64,000 nt of DNA, from positions 62,001 through 126,000 of the forward strand of contig NZ_FWZT01000008.1 of assembly GCF_900177345.1 (NCBI RefSeq), written 5' to 3'. The notes beneath the pieces were generated by a model. The model did no database searches and was not told where the DNA came from. It saw only the letters and a program-made list of their open reading frames with translations. The stretch comes from Pseudobacteriovorax antillogorgiicola. GTDB taxonomy: Bacteria > Bdellovibrionota_B > Oligoflexia > Oligoflexales > Oligoflexaceae. The translations under genes and the position numbers were made by a program. This document shows positions 51,972 to 60,130 of the stretch, piece by piece. Position 1 is the stretch's first letter; each line of letters begins with the position of its first letter.

Positions 51972-54014
51972 CTAGGCCACAAGCTTTTTAGGTTTTTTGG
52001 TTATAGCTTCGACTTCTTGGGATTGATCCACCAAGGAAGCCATAGTCTCAGAGATACTATGCACTCCCTCGGATTGCTCTTCGGCCGCTTTGGTAATGGA
52101 AGCCATGAGGTTCTTTACAGTTCCCACCCGATCTACAAGTTCTGTAAGAATTTCGTCGCACCGTACAGCAAGTTCAACACCCTTGGAGACCGTGTTGCTG
52201 CTACGATTTGCCAGCTCGTGGACTTGTTTTTGTGAGTTTCCCACGATGGTATGGATTTCCGTCTGGCTTCTGTCCAGTAGAGCAGAGATCTCACGGGCGG
52301 CATTACCGCTCATCTGTGCGAGGTTGCCGACCTCCTCCGCGACCACTGAAAAACCTTTACCTTGGTCTCCCGCACGAGCGGCTTCCACGGAGGCATTGAA
52401 TGATAGAAGTTTGGTCTGGAAAACGATATCATTGATAATTGTAGTTTTCTGAGAGATATCCTTAATGATAGTCATGATCGTTTCGATATTTTCGTTGCCA
52501 ATTCTCACCTGTTCCACTACCGAAACCACAGCACTCTCGATTTCCTTCATGGACTGTTGCATCTGACTCACTCGCTCCCGACCTTCCGTAGCGATTTGGT
52601 GAGAGGTTTCAGCCTCCTTTTCAGATGCTCTAGCATGACCGACATTCTGATCGACTGTTTCTAGTATTTGATTCAACTCACCCACAGTAGACTCAACAGC
52701 TTCGCTTTGACGGTGGATCATGTGATCCATGGCTTGGCTCTTGGTCTTTAGCTCATTGGTTCGGGTTTCGACAATCGATTCCAGGTTTTTATTGACCCCT
52801 TCGATATTTTTGAGGAGAGACTTGTTTTCGAGGTAGGTTGAAGCGAAAAGACTGCTTGCGACCACCATAATGCAGCTCGTTGCAATGAGCGTCCCAAAGA
52901 AAATGAGGCTCACCGATTGGATCAGACCTAGGGCGAGGAGAATATCATGGATGGAACAGGCAAACATGATGAATTCCCCAAGCAACAACGGTACAGCAAC
53001 ACGATTTTTACGAGCTGCCTGAACCAATACATAGATAAACTGGTAGGAAACAATATTTGCATAGATAAACAAAAACTTCCGAACCCCAAGAAAAGCTTGG
53101 TGGTGGAAGTCGATGGCAAAGTAGACAAAGCATGCAATCAGGACTCCATTGACCGTGAAGTTGAGGCGGTTGAACCATGGATAGAAGCGATAGAAAAACT
53201 GGGCGAAGTAGCCATGGAACATAGCCAAAGAACCGATTCCGGTATAATGGAGAATCTGTAAGGTTTGCGGGTCGACGTGACGAATAAACATATCGCTGGG
53301 AAAGCCATAGAATGGAAATATGGACACTCCTGAAAGACCAGCTATGAGGTACAGCTTAGATTTTACTTTAGCGTAAATAAGAAGAAAAAAGAGTCCAATG
53401 GCCCCAACTACAAAAGCGGAAAGGCTGCGAAACTCACCGCCCCAAAACTGGTAGAAGGATACATAGTCATCTTGGTTTTTGTAGGACAGCATAGTGAAGG
53501 GTAATTGATACACTCCCTTCATGAGGTTTGTGGTGATGCGAAAAGCGATAACCTGTCTTTCTTGGCTTATGGTAAATATGATGGGAATTGGCTGGATCGA
53601 AAAATATTTCTCATAGGAGTTGGATGAGCCTCGTTGGTAGATTTCCTTACCATCGAGAAAGACTTCCACCCCACCCATATAAGCATCCAGGAGGATCGTC
53701 ACCTTCTGACCGATCAATTCGGGGGCAAACACGAAATTACCCCGATACCAACCTACCATGTAAGGGCTCTGCTCGGGATAAGCCTTCTCCCAGCCTCCTG
53801 GAGTCATCACCGTTGTCCACTGAGATGTATCCGCCTCTGGTGACGCGTGACTTGGCTGGTCCGAATTGGTAAACAGCCATCGGCCAGTTAAATCAAGGGG
53901 CTCACTGAGATCCGTAACTTTGATCTCGCACGAGAAGCAGTCTTGTTGTGGCTCTGCGACGAGGCGCGTGGAGTAAACCACTAAGAGAATCATAATGAAT
54001 CTAAAGCATGTCAT
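51972..54014 (-). CDS. Seven-helix receptor with methyl-accepting chemotaxis signalling domain
   Basis: Signal peptide, then a periplasmic jelly-roll domain like a sugar-binding beta-sandwich (LTGRWLFTNSDQPS, VGWYRGNF, VEVFLDGKEIYQRG), seven helices of the 7TMR type (about residues 200-390), a coil, and a cytoplasmic MCP helical hairpin whose tip VFQTKLLSFNASVEAARAGD is canonical. No HAMP domain and no methylation pentapeptide tail. Start at M11 of the frame opening at 54044 because a site AGGG lies upstream there; the longer start lacks one. No che genes nearby. Confidence 0.88.
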   Translation of the reverse strand: MTCFRFIMILLVVYSTRLVAEPQQDCFSCEIKVTDLSEPLDLTGRWLFTNSDQPSHASPEADTSQWTTVMTPGGWEKAYPEQSPYMVGWYRGNFVFAPELIGQKVTILLDAYMGGVEVFLDGKEIYQRGSSNSYEKYFSIQPIPIIFTISQERQVIAFRITTNLMKGVYQLPFTMLSYKNQDDYVSFYQFWGGEFRSLSAFVVGAIGLFFLLIYAKVKSKLYLIAGLSGVSIFPFYGFPSDMFIRHVDPQTLQILHYTGIGSLAMFHGYFAQFFYRFYPWFNRLNFTVNGVLIACFVYFAIDFHHQAFLGVRKFLFIYANIVSYQFIYVLVQAARKNRVAVPLLLGEFIMFACSIHDILLALGLIQSVSLIFFGTLIATSCIMVVASSLFASTYLENKSLLKNIEGVNKNLESIVETRTNELKTKSQAMDHMIHRQSEAVESTVGELNQILETVDQNVGHARASEKEAETSHQIATEGRERVSQMQQSMKEIESAVVSVVEQVRIGNENIETIMTIIKDISQKTTIINDIVFQTKLLSFNASVEAARAGDQGKGFSVVAEEVGNLAQMSGNAAREISALLDRSQTEIHTIVGNSQKQVHELANRSSNTVSKGVELAVRCDEILTELVDRVGTVKNLMASITKAAEEQSEGVHSISETMASLVDQSQEVEAITKKPKKLVA

Positions 54015-54044
54015 GCGTAAAAAGCCCTTGCCTAATTCTTCCAT

Positions 54045-54335
54045 TGAGTTGTCGGAGTCTGGATTGCCATATTTAGGTGACTTGCTGATTCTTTGTTAAA
54101 GGCCTAGTTATTTCGATGGCTTCAGGTGCGATGTCAGTGAGGGGAGTGGCTTGTTTAATTAAAAAATTAGCCCTCATCAAATGATCATCATGCAATATTT
54201 AAAAATAACCTTTGTCCGATTTTTTAATGGGCTTCCATGCAACCCTGTGATTCCCTGATAACCGAATCTGATTGAGGCCTGTGTCAAATTCTGTTATCAC
54301 CGAGCCATAGTTTTTCTTGGGATAAAGGATCTCTT
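54045..54335. promoter_or_regulatory. Divergent region with inverted repeat upstream of the actin-like gene
   Basis: TGATAAC (54256-54262) and GTTATCA (54293-54299) form a perfect 7-bp inverted repeat 30 bases apart, close to the probable promoter of the actin-like operon. AGGA lies seven bases before the ATG at 54336. Upstream is a TGAGGG/CCCTCA pair around 54140-54176 with AT-rich loop. No iterons are seen of the kind used by ParR at plasmid parC. Confidence 0.4.
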
Positions 54336-55424
54336 ATGAATGCAACAACTCTAAAATCACTTCCTGCTTTTATAACTAAAGAACCAAGAAGTTTTTCTGA
54401 ATCTCTCATGGCGAACTCCATTAGCATTAAAGACCAAGGGATTTGGTTGACCGTTGGTGAGGCTGCGCAGATGGTGGCCCCCGATCATAGCCGTGCCTTT
54501 GGTGGTAATTTAAGGCAGCCTAATTTTCGTCGTTTAGTAAAAGCCGCGATCGCCTATACCCTAGGCGCAGGGCGCCATAAACTTGACCTCGCTCTGGCTG
54601 CCAGTCAGCAACACTTCAGCGGATTCACGGACGCCAGCAACAAATTTGATCGTGAGCAACGAAGCATTCTTGAAGAAATTGTCAGGGATATCGAATTTCG
54701 TACTCACCCTTTAGAGGAAACACAACACTGCCAGCTTGAGTTGGAAAATGTTCATCTCTTGTACGAAACTCAAGCTGTGTTACAGGCAGTTCCAAGGGAT
54801 CTTCGCAGCTATATTTTGTGGCAACTTGGCCATGGGGACTTGCAGCAAATTACAATGTACGATGGTCGCCCCATCCCTAATACACATGCACGGGTCGAAG
54901 GCTTATCGTCAGCAATTCGAGACTTTGCTCAGTATGTCAAGCTTCCATTGGCCGATGCGGTGATTGCTTGGCAAAATGGCCAGAAGGCGCGGAGTGATTC
55001 TCTAGAATCTGAAACCAGTGACATTTTTGAAGAGAAACAACGGGCGATTCGTGAGTACTTTGCGACGGCAACTCAGGATCTCCTTAATCTTAACGAGCCC
55101 TACAAGCAGCGTTCTGTTGCGATTGTATTGTCTGGCGGTGGTGCAAAAGATCCGATGGTCGTGGACTGTTTGCGACAGGAGATCGAAAGTGGTGGTCATT
55201 ACAAACTATTTGCAATCGATCAACTTCCTCACAGCACGCCCGAGCTTCAGGACCCTGTTTTTACCTGCGTTCAAGGCTTGCTTAAAACAGCAAGCCTGGC
55301 TCTCGATATTGGCAATTCGTCCTTGAAAACGGGCTTTGTCAGTCGCGAAACCGATGAGCCTTACAGGCAACCTATGATGCAGGATAATCTGTTTGGACAG
55401 GTAAGCTCTACAGGGATGGCGTAA
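54336..55424 (+). CDS. Actin-like ATPase, ParM type, apparently circularly permuted
   Basis: 362 residues. The actin motifs are present but in rotated order: VGEAA (residues 40-44), connect-1-like ETQA (144-147), phosphate-2 QLGHGD (163-168; the usual first Asp is Gln), adenosine loop LSGGGA (265-270), DPVFTCVQGLL (306-316, like ParM's end), and then phosphate-1 LALDIGNSSLKTGF (321-334) at the C-terminus, where all known ParM/MreB/DnaK families have it at the N-terminus. No in-frame extension upstream contains a second copy, and a stop lies about 22 codons before the ATG. The stop overlaps the next gene's start. Filament-forming role inferred. Confidence 0.7.
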   Translation: MNATTLKSLPAFITKEPRSFSESLMANSISIKDQGIWLTVGEAAQMVAPDHSRAFGGNLRQPNFRRLVKAAIAYTLGAGRHKLDLALAASQQHFSGFTDASNKFDREQRSILEEIVRDIEFRTHPLEETQHCQLELENVHLLYETQAVLQAVPRDLRSYILWQLGHGDLQQITMYDGRPIPNTHARVEGLSSAIRDFAQYVKLPLADAVIAWQNGQKARSDSLESETSDIFEEKQRAIREYFATATQDLLNLNEPYKQRSVAIVLSGGGAKDPMVVDCLRQEIESGGHYKLFAIDQLPHSTPELQDPVFTCVQGLLKTASLALDIGNSSLKTGFVSRETDEPYRQPMMQDNLFGQVSSTGMA

Positions 55425-55813
55425 TGATGACTGAACAGCAACTGATTATTCGAATCGCGAACTCGGGTCGTCAGCAGGATTTAATTGATATCTTGCTGAC
55501 TGAGGACGAATCTCAGTTGCCGTTCTCTCTACCAGATTTAGTCACGTGGCCTACTGGCCAGCGAGCCTGCTCAGAAAGGGCGATTCTACTAATTCGTGCT
55601 GGCCTGCGATACTTGGAAGCTAAGCAAGAGCAAAACCCCGAAGTACCAAGGGCCAAGCTAAAAGAGTGTGAACCGTCACCTCAGCCGCAAGCAGTGGCTA
55701 ACCCACCAAGCCCGGAGCCTCAAGTGATGCAACCAGCGGTGGCTCCCCAAACAAAACCAAAGAGCGAGGTCAAGGCTGGTCGTACGGACTTTGACATTTC
55801 CCTATTCCAATAG
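55424..55813 (+). CDS. Small adaptor-like protein, ParR-like architecture
   Basis: 129 residues. A helical N-terminal 65 residues (IIRIANSGRQQDLIDILL, RACSERAILLIRAGLRYLEA), a proline/glutamine-rich linker (about 75-115), and a short C-terminal motif RTDFDISLFQ. ParR proteins have the same plan: DNA-binding head, flexible linker, and C-terminal helix that grips the ParM filament end. No sequence family recognised, so the role is an inference from layout and one-base overlap with the actin-like gene. Confidence 0.7.
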   Translation: MMTEQQLIIRIANSGRQQDLIDILLTEDESQLPFSLPDLVTWPTGQRACSERAILLIRAGLRYLEAKQEQNPEVPRAKLKECEPSPQPQAVANPPSPEPQVMQPAVAPQTKPKSEVKAGRTDFDISLFQ

Positions 55814-55824
55814 GAAGCTTTGCG

Positions 55825-56169
55825 ATGAAGCGCTATATCAGGCAAGAGACTTTGGAAACCATAGCTCGCTTTATGAAGCTGTGTTTTCTTGAAGAGGAAG
55901 ATCAGCAAGGTGTGGCCCGGCTCGTCAGCGTTCACAACGATCACCAAGAAGCGCAGCAGGCACTAGAAAGGCGGTATCAGGGATTCGCTTCGGAAGCTCA
56001 TTTCGAGGGCTCGCTTCGCGAGGTTTTAGCTTATGTTGCTCATCGTGAATTTGACACCCGGTTTTCCTGGCCGTTACTTCGCGTCTTGAGTAGTCAAGAC
56101 GTTTTGGAATACTATGGGCTTTCGGCTTTTTTAGATCTGATGCCGATGCAGGAGTTTCCTTTAAGTTAG
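55825..56169 (+). CDS. Small helical protein of the actin-like operon
   Basis: 114 residues, helical throughout, with many Glu, Arg and Leu and no motif I recognise; AGGAAG upstream of the ATG. It starts 12 bases after the ParR-like gene and lies 18 bases before the lipid kinase gene, so it belongs to the same operon. Confidence 0.7.
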   Translation: MKRYIRQETLETIARFMKLCFLEEEDQQGVARLVSVHNDHQEAQQALERRYQGFASEAHFEGSLREVLAYVAHREFDTRFSWPLLRVLSSQDVLEYYGLSAFLDLMPMQEFPLS

Positions 56170-56187
56170 TCTTTGGTAGGAGTCGTT

Positions 56188-57075
56188 GTGGATAAGGTTG
56201 TCGTTTTGAATCCCCATGCTGGAGATCACGATCGAGATCTAGAATCTTGGAAAGAATTGTTACCCTGGGACATCAGAGTAAGTCAGGAGCCGGGCGATGC
56301 TGGGCGTATCAGTCGCGAACTTGCGGAAAACGGTGTTCCTCAGATTATTGTAGGTGGTGGTGATGGCACCATTCGGGAAGTCGCTGATAGCCTAATGAGC
56401 CTTGCGAAAGAGAAACGTCCTCAGCTCGCTGTTCTACCATTAGGCACGGCCAATGACTTTTGTAAATCTATCCATATTGGTCCTGAATTAGAAACTGCGA
56501 TCAAGGCTATCAAGGAAGGTCTGTCGGTTCCGCTAGATGTGATTCAAGTAACCCTTAATGATAAAACCTTCTATGGGATGAACGTCGCTTGCGTAGGGTT
56601 TGTGCCCGAGATGACCAAGCGCGTCAGCGGCAGCGATAAGGAGCTTTGGGGTTCTTTAGTCTACGCTTTGAAAAGTGTCGAAACAGCCCAGGAAAGTCGG
56701 TGCTATCACCTAGCAGCTCAGCTTGATGGTGAATCCTATGAATGGGATTCATGGAATATCGTCTTGGGCAATGGGCGATTTGCAGGCGGGGGAGTTCCAA
56801 TTGCTCCCGAGGCAGAACTTGATGACGGATTGCTGGATGTCTATGTGTTTAATGGTGAAACAAAGCTCGACTTTTTGGTCGAGGGAGTTCTGTCGCTCCT
56901 TGGGCAACATAGCCAATCCGTAGGAGTGGAAAGCCTAAAAGGCAAGTCATTAAAACTGAACAGCGATCTGTCGTTACCCATTTCGCTGGATGGCGAGCTA
57001 CTGGGTGAAGGGGACGTGGAGTTTCAACTCATGACAGGTGCTTTAGATGTTGTGGTGGGTCAAAAGACCCAATGA
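56188..57075 (+). CDS. Diacylglycerol/lipid kinase, YegS/DgkB type
   Basis: Phosphorylates a lipid hydroxyl, usually diacylglycerol. ATP-binding loop VGGGDGTIREVAD and VLPLGTANDFCKS, C-terminal LDGELLGEG and DDGLLDVYV are full signatures. 295 residues. GTG start chosen because TAGGAG lies six bases upstream. Intact, unlike the broken homologue at 11938-12710. Last gene of the actin-like operon; a link between filament and membrane lipid is only a guess. Confidence 0.92.
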   Translation: MDKVVVLNPHAGDHDRDLESWKELLPWDIRVSQEPGDAGRISRELAENGVPQIIVGGGDGTIREVADSLMSLAKEKRPQLAVLPLGTANDFCKSIHIGPELETAIKAIKEGLSVPLDVIQVTLNDKTFYGMNVACVGFVPEMTKRVSGSDKELWGSLVYALKSVETAQESRCYHLAAQLDGESYEWDSWNIVLGNGRFAGGGVPIAPEAELDDGLLDVYVFNGETKLDFLVEGVLSLLGQHSQSVGVESLKGKSLKLNSDLSLPISLDGELLGEGDVEFQLMTGALDVVVGQKTQ

Positions 57076-57658
57076 GGCGTATATCTCCTTGAAATGTTTT
57101 AATATTTAGCTGGGTTGTTTACCTACTTACAACGTAATTAATTTTCTTTCAGCAGACTCTCACCCGCGAAGGCTGCCGCCACTCAGGCCCCCGCCACAAT
57201 CAACTTTAACTCATTAAAGTTTGTAATATCAGTGTTATAGCTCACCTTGCGAGGCTCCGTCGGGGCTAGCAGACAGCGTCGTTTGCAGCCTCGATGACTC
57301 GTGCTGTTCGAGTAGGATGGCATGCCCTTATGAATATTCGAAAAAATGGTATTTACCATCACAAAAATGACAATTAATATCGGTGTGGAATTCATCTTGT
57401 AAAAATGTCTTAGCGACGTTATTTACAGTTTGGGAAACACGATAAATCTATAACATGTTGAAAAATAAATTAAATTAGCTTATCCCAGATGGGCAGACAT
57501 AACGAGTGTGGCGGGATTGAATTAGGAATTCCTAGTTAAAACAGCGCAGTATATTTTTTTGTAAACGTCACAAACATGGGAACGTACCTTGCAAACTCTA
57601 AGGCAGAGATTGCACGATCTCGCAACAACAAGTTGAATGTGGCAGCAGGAGCTAATAA
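57076..57658. other. 583-base gene-free region with hairpins
   Basis: Contains a perfect 8-bp stem AACTTTAA/TTAAAGTT at 57202-57221, a CGAGGCT/AGCCTCG pair around 57248-57294, and a 12-bp palindrome TAGGAATTCCTA at about 57525-57537, 120 bases before the LuxR-type gene. A 70-residue minus ORF inside lacks a ribosome-binding site and was not called. No tRNA, rRNA or known riboswitch fits. Confidence 0.35.
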
Positions 57659-57964
57659 ATGGATGAGTTGATAAAGAAGTTCTGTGATTCTTACTCCCTG
57701 ACAAATAAGGAGCAAAGTATTGTCTTTGCACTCGTGTCGGGATACGCGCAAAGTAGCGATCTGGCAGAAGAGTTTGGTATCTCTGAAAACACGGTGCGGG
57801 TTCATATCAAGAATATAAACGCCAAGCTCCGGACCAACTCGAAAGCAGAGATCTTATCCAAGTTTGTACGCTATTTGTATACAAGCTTAAAAGGTCCCGA
57901 ACTTGATGCTAAGGATACGCCCTACCTCCAATCCCCTCATGGTCAAAATCACCTCGAAATCTAG
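57659..57964 (+). CDS. Stand-alone LuxR-type (GerE) helix-turn-helix regulator
   Basis: 101 residues with LuxR C-terminal HTH: LTNKEQSIVFALVSGYAQ, SDLAEEFGISENTVRVHIKN, INAKLRTNSKAEIL. No receiver or ligand domain, as in GerE. A palindrome upstream may be its target. It is followed by two hairpins and then the barrel gene; target genes are unknown. Confidence 0.9.
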   Translation: MDELIKKFCDSYSLTNKEQSIVFALVSGYAQSSDLAEEFGISENTVRVHIKNINAKLRTNSKAEILSKFVRYLYTSLKGPELDAKDTPYLQSPHGQNHLEI

Positions 57965-57980
57965 TCCCAATTCCTATCGC

Positions 57981-58054
57981 CAGCCTCTCTATGGAGGCTG
58001 TCTTAAGGCGTATCAGTGCTAAGCAATAAGAGCCTCTCCTTGTGGGAGGCTTTT
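57981..58054 (+). terminator. Two hairpins after the LuxR-type gene, second Rho-independent
   Basis: CAGCCTC/GAGGCTG at 57981-58000 is a perfect stem without T-run. AGCCTCTC/GGGAGGCT at 58031-58051 has one G-U pair and is followed by TTTT, a proper terminator. Confidence 0.75.
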
Positions 58055-58149
58055 GCTGTATCAATGGCTTGTTCTAGGCAAGGTTTCCCTATCAGGTAGA
58101 TTCGCTGGCAGTCGAAAGAAAGACGAAATTCTTTCGAGGAGTGATGAAT

Positions 58150-58659
58150 ATGTTTGTTGTTCGGCGGTTTTTTCTGCTGCTTTGCTTATCCACGCCAGCT
58201 CAGGCCATGCATCTGGGTGTTGGGTTTGCAAGCCACACCTCGGGTAGGATGGTGCCTTCTTTTAATGGCGGCTTTGGCTTAGGTAGCAGTTTACTTGTTA
58301 GTGGTACCTCCTCGGGAGTCGCAACCAAGGCCTACTATAGCAATCAATACTCACTTAGCTTTCTCTATCGGTTTGACTTTGGCAAACACTGGTTTGGCCA
58401 ACTCAAAGGTGGGATGGGAGTGGGAGCCACTTACGGCACCAAAGCAGTTGCTGCGAACCCGGATGCAGATGAACAAGATGGAGTCGAGTCAGAAGAACAG
58501 GGTGATGTTGATTCAGGGCTTGGGCCTGCGTTTCGCATTGCTTTCAATCCCTTTTCTGGATTCTACATTGGTTTGGACTATGTGCTTGCCATTGGCCCAG
58601 GAGCCATCGGTAATGGCTGGGGCGATGTGGGGATGTTTGCCTTGGGATTGGAGATTTAG
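58150..58659 (+). CDS. Outer-membrane-like beta-barrel protein
   Basis: Signal peptide from the ATG at 58150 (GAGGAG eight bases upstream), cleaved after PAQA. The remaining 150 residues alternate hydrophobic and polar residues with many Gly (GGFGLGSSLLVSG, YSLSFLYRFDFG, WFGQLKGGMGVGATYG) and an acidic loop rich in Asp/Glu. Suits a small 8-stranded barrel. It is the first of three genes in a row. Confidence 0.75.
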   Translation: MFVVRRFFLLLCLSTPAQAMHLGVGFASHTSGRMVPSFNGGFGLGSSLLVSGTSSGVATKAYYSNQYSLSFLYRFDFGKHWFGQLKGGMGVGATYGTKAVAANPDADEQDGVESEEQGDVDSGLGPAFRIAFNPFSGFYIGLDYVLAIGPGAIGNGWGDVGMFALGLEI

Positions 58660-59067
58660 ATGATGACTTCAATCCTAAAAAGTTTCGTTCTTAAAGGCCT
58701 TGCTCTACTTTTTGTGTGGTCATCACATTCTACAGCCAGAGCATCAGCAAGTACGTCTTCTGTGGTTCTTCACTTGGGGGAAGCTTTCAGTCCGAATCAC
58801 TTTCGTCTCAACCTTAAAACCTTCGATATTGGCTACGATGGCAAGGGTGGAGGCTTATACTCCGGGAAGCGTTTATGGAAGGGAAATACCTACGGCGGGG
58901 CTGGGTTCTGGGTCGGGTTCTCCAATGACTTTGGGCTATACGGAATGCTTGGTATGGACTGGACGGCCTTTGGTTTTTTACTGACATCGTTTGAATTTTA
59001 TAGCGTGGGGACCGTGATGGGATCGACCTATGCCATTGCGCAGTTGGGAGTGGGGTTCGAATGGTAA
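58660..59067 (+). CDS. Small secreted protein, barrel-like
   Basis: Signal peptide to about ARAS, then about 105 residues with glycine/aromatic alternation (GGAGFWVGFSNDFGLYGMLGM, YAIAQLGVGFEW). It immediately follows the preceding barrel gene and overlaps the protease gene by seven bases; both facts suggest one operon. Family unknown. Confidence 0.7.
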   Translation: MMTSILKSFVLKGLALLFVWSSHSTARASASTSSVVLHLGEAFSPNHFRLNLKTFDIGYDGKGGGLYSGKRLWKGNTYGGAGFWVGFSNDFGLYGMLGMDWTAFGFLLTSFEFYSVGTVMGSTYAIAQLGVGFEW

Positions 59068-59744
59068 ATCAATATGTAGCTCAGGCTTTGTGTCTTACTG
59101 TGATTATGATTTTTTCAAGTGGCTTTCGGATTCAACAGGACCTCAAATGGGACATCAATGAGAATGACCCCACCGTCTGGCTTGATGTCGATGCTGCTGT
59201 TCTGGCTTTTACCTTTAGCAATAGCGATTTTGATGACGGCTACGATGCTCTCACTGGGGTTGCCGCTGAGAATCAAGCCCGTGTCGTTATCCAAGAAATC
59301 ATCAACGATTATAATAATATATCGACATCGTACCTTCGTCTCGCCCTGCCTGATGCTCCGGCAACAGAAGACAGTGCGGTATCCACTTTTGATCTGCCAG
59401 GGAGAACCATAAAGATTGTATTTGGAAGTCCTTCAGCATTGGGTGCCTCAGGCTATGCCACTTACTCAGGTTCCGCCTATATCGACGAATGTACAGTAAC
59501 CCTTTCTGAGACTGCCCTTAGCAGTGCTCAGGAATTCAAAGCGACATTGACACACGAGCTTGGGCATTGCATGACCTTGGATCACACCCATGCGGATCGG
59601 GACTCCATTATGAGCTACAATCGCACTTCTGGCATGCATCGCCTTGGTGTTGATGAGAAGATCGCTATGACTTATCTCTATCCCACAGATGACGACTACG
59701 CTGAGGAAGTGGCGACTTTGGGGCTAAGCTGTAGCCGACTCTGA
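59061..59744 (+). CDS. Secreted matrixin-type zinc metalloprotease
   Basis: N-terminal hydrophobic segment, then a metzincin catalytic domain with HELGHCMTLDH (HExxHxxxxxH) and the Met-turn DSIMSYNR. About 227 residues, short, lacking a propeptide cysteine switch that I can see. Matrixins in bacteria cleave peptides outside the cell. It overlaps the preceding gene by seven bases; ends in cysteine-containing LSCSRL. Confidence 0.88.
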   Translation: MVNQYVAQALCLTVIMIFSSGFRIQQDLKWDINENDPTVWLDVDAAVLAFTFSNSDFDDGYDALTGVAAENQARVVIQEIINDYNNISTSYLRLALPDAPATEDSAVSTFDLPGRTIKIVFGSPSALGASGYATYSGSAYIDECTVTLSETALSSAQEFKATLTHELGHCMTLDHTHADRDSIMSYNRTSGMHRLGVDEKIAMTYLYPTDDDYAEEVATLGLSCSRL

Positions 59745-59763
59745 AACCGACCCCGATACTCAT

Positions 59764-59793
59764 TCTGCCTAGCCTGCCCCTCGATTAGGCAGA
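59764..59793. terminator. Hairpin after the protease gene
   Basis: TCTGCCTA and TAGGCAGA form a perfect 8-bp stem with 14-base loop, 20 bases after the protease stop. No T-run follows, so it is a weak or factor-assisted terminator. Confidence 0.4.
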
Positions 59794-59861
59794 TATGAGA
59801 CCAGCTATAAATGGGGATTCCAGCCTCCCGATTTACGGTGTCGATTCTGTAGCGTTCACCT

Positions 59862-60035
59862 CTAGAGAACAATTCCTAAAAAGTTATCCCAAAATATATT
59901 TTCTAAATGTTCTTTTTCAATCATAACGGCAACATCCCAAAGGGGATGAAGCACATCAAAATCCAGTGTTTTGTTTAGATTCGACTGGCTTTGGTAGGCT
60001 GGAGCCTGACCCAAAAGCCCGTTGCAGAACGACAA
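59862..60035 (-). CDS. Candidate small ORF or gene remnant, 57 residues
   Basis: In the 386-base gap between protease and SDR a minus frame is open for about 70 codons from a TAA to TAG. It reads as ordinary protein (NGLLGQAPAYQSQSN, FDVLHPLWDVAVMIEKEH) starting at TTG 60035. A strong GGGAGG lies too far upstream (about 50 bases), next to non-standard start codons. It may be a decayed gene. No family recognised. Confidence 0.25.
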   Translation of the reverse strand: MSFCNGLLGQAPAYQSQSNLNKTLDFDVLHPLWDVAVMIEKEHLENIFWDNFLGIVL

Positions 60036-60130
60036 AATACAAGGTGTTTGAGTAGGATAACTTTTTAATATCAGATAGGATGTTTAACCTCCCATCTGAT
60101 CCTCTTTTACCCTCTTACTCGATCCTGATC

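Noticed and set aside
57183-57395. Minus-strand frame of 70 residues with hydrophobic start
   Set aside because: No Shine-Dalgarno, and hairpins at 57202-57221 and about 57248-57294 lie within it; not supportable.
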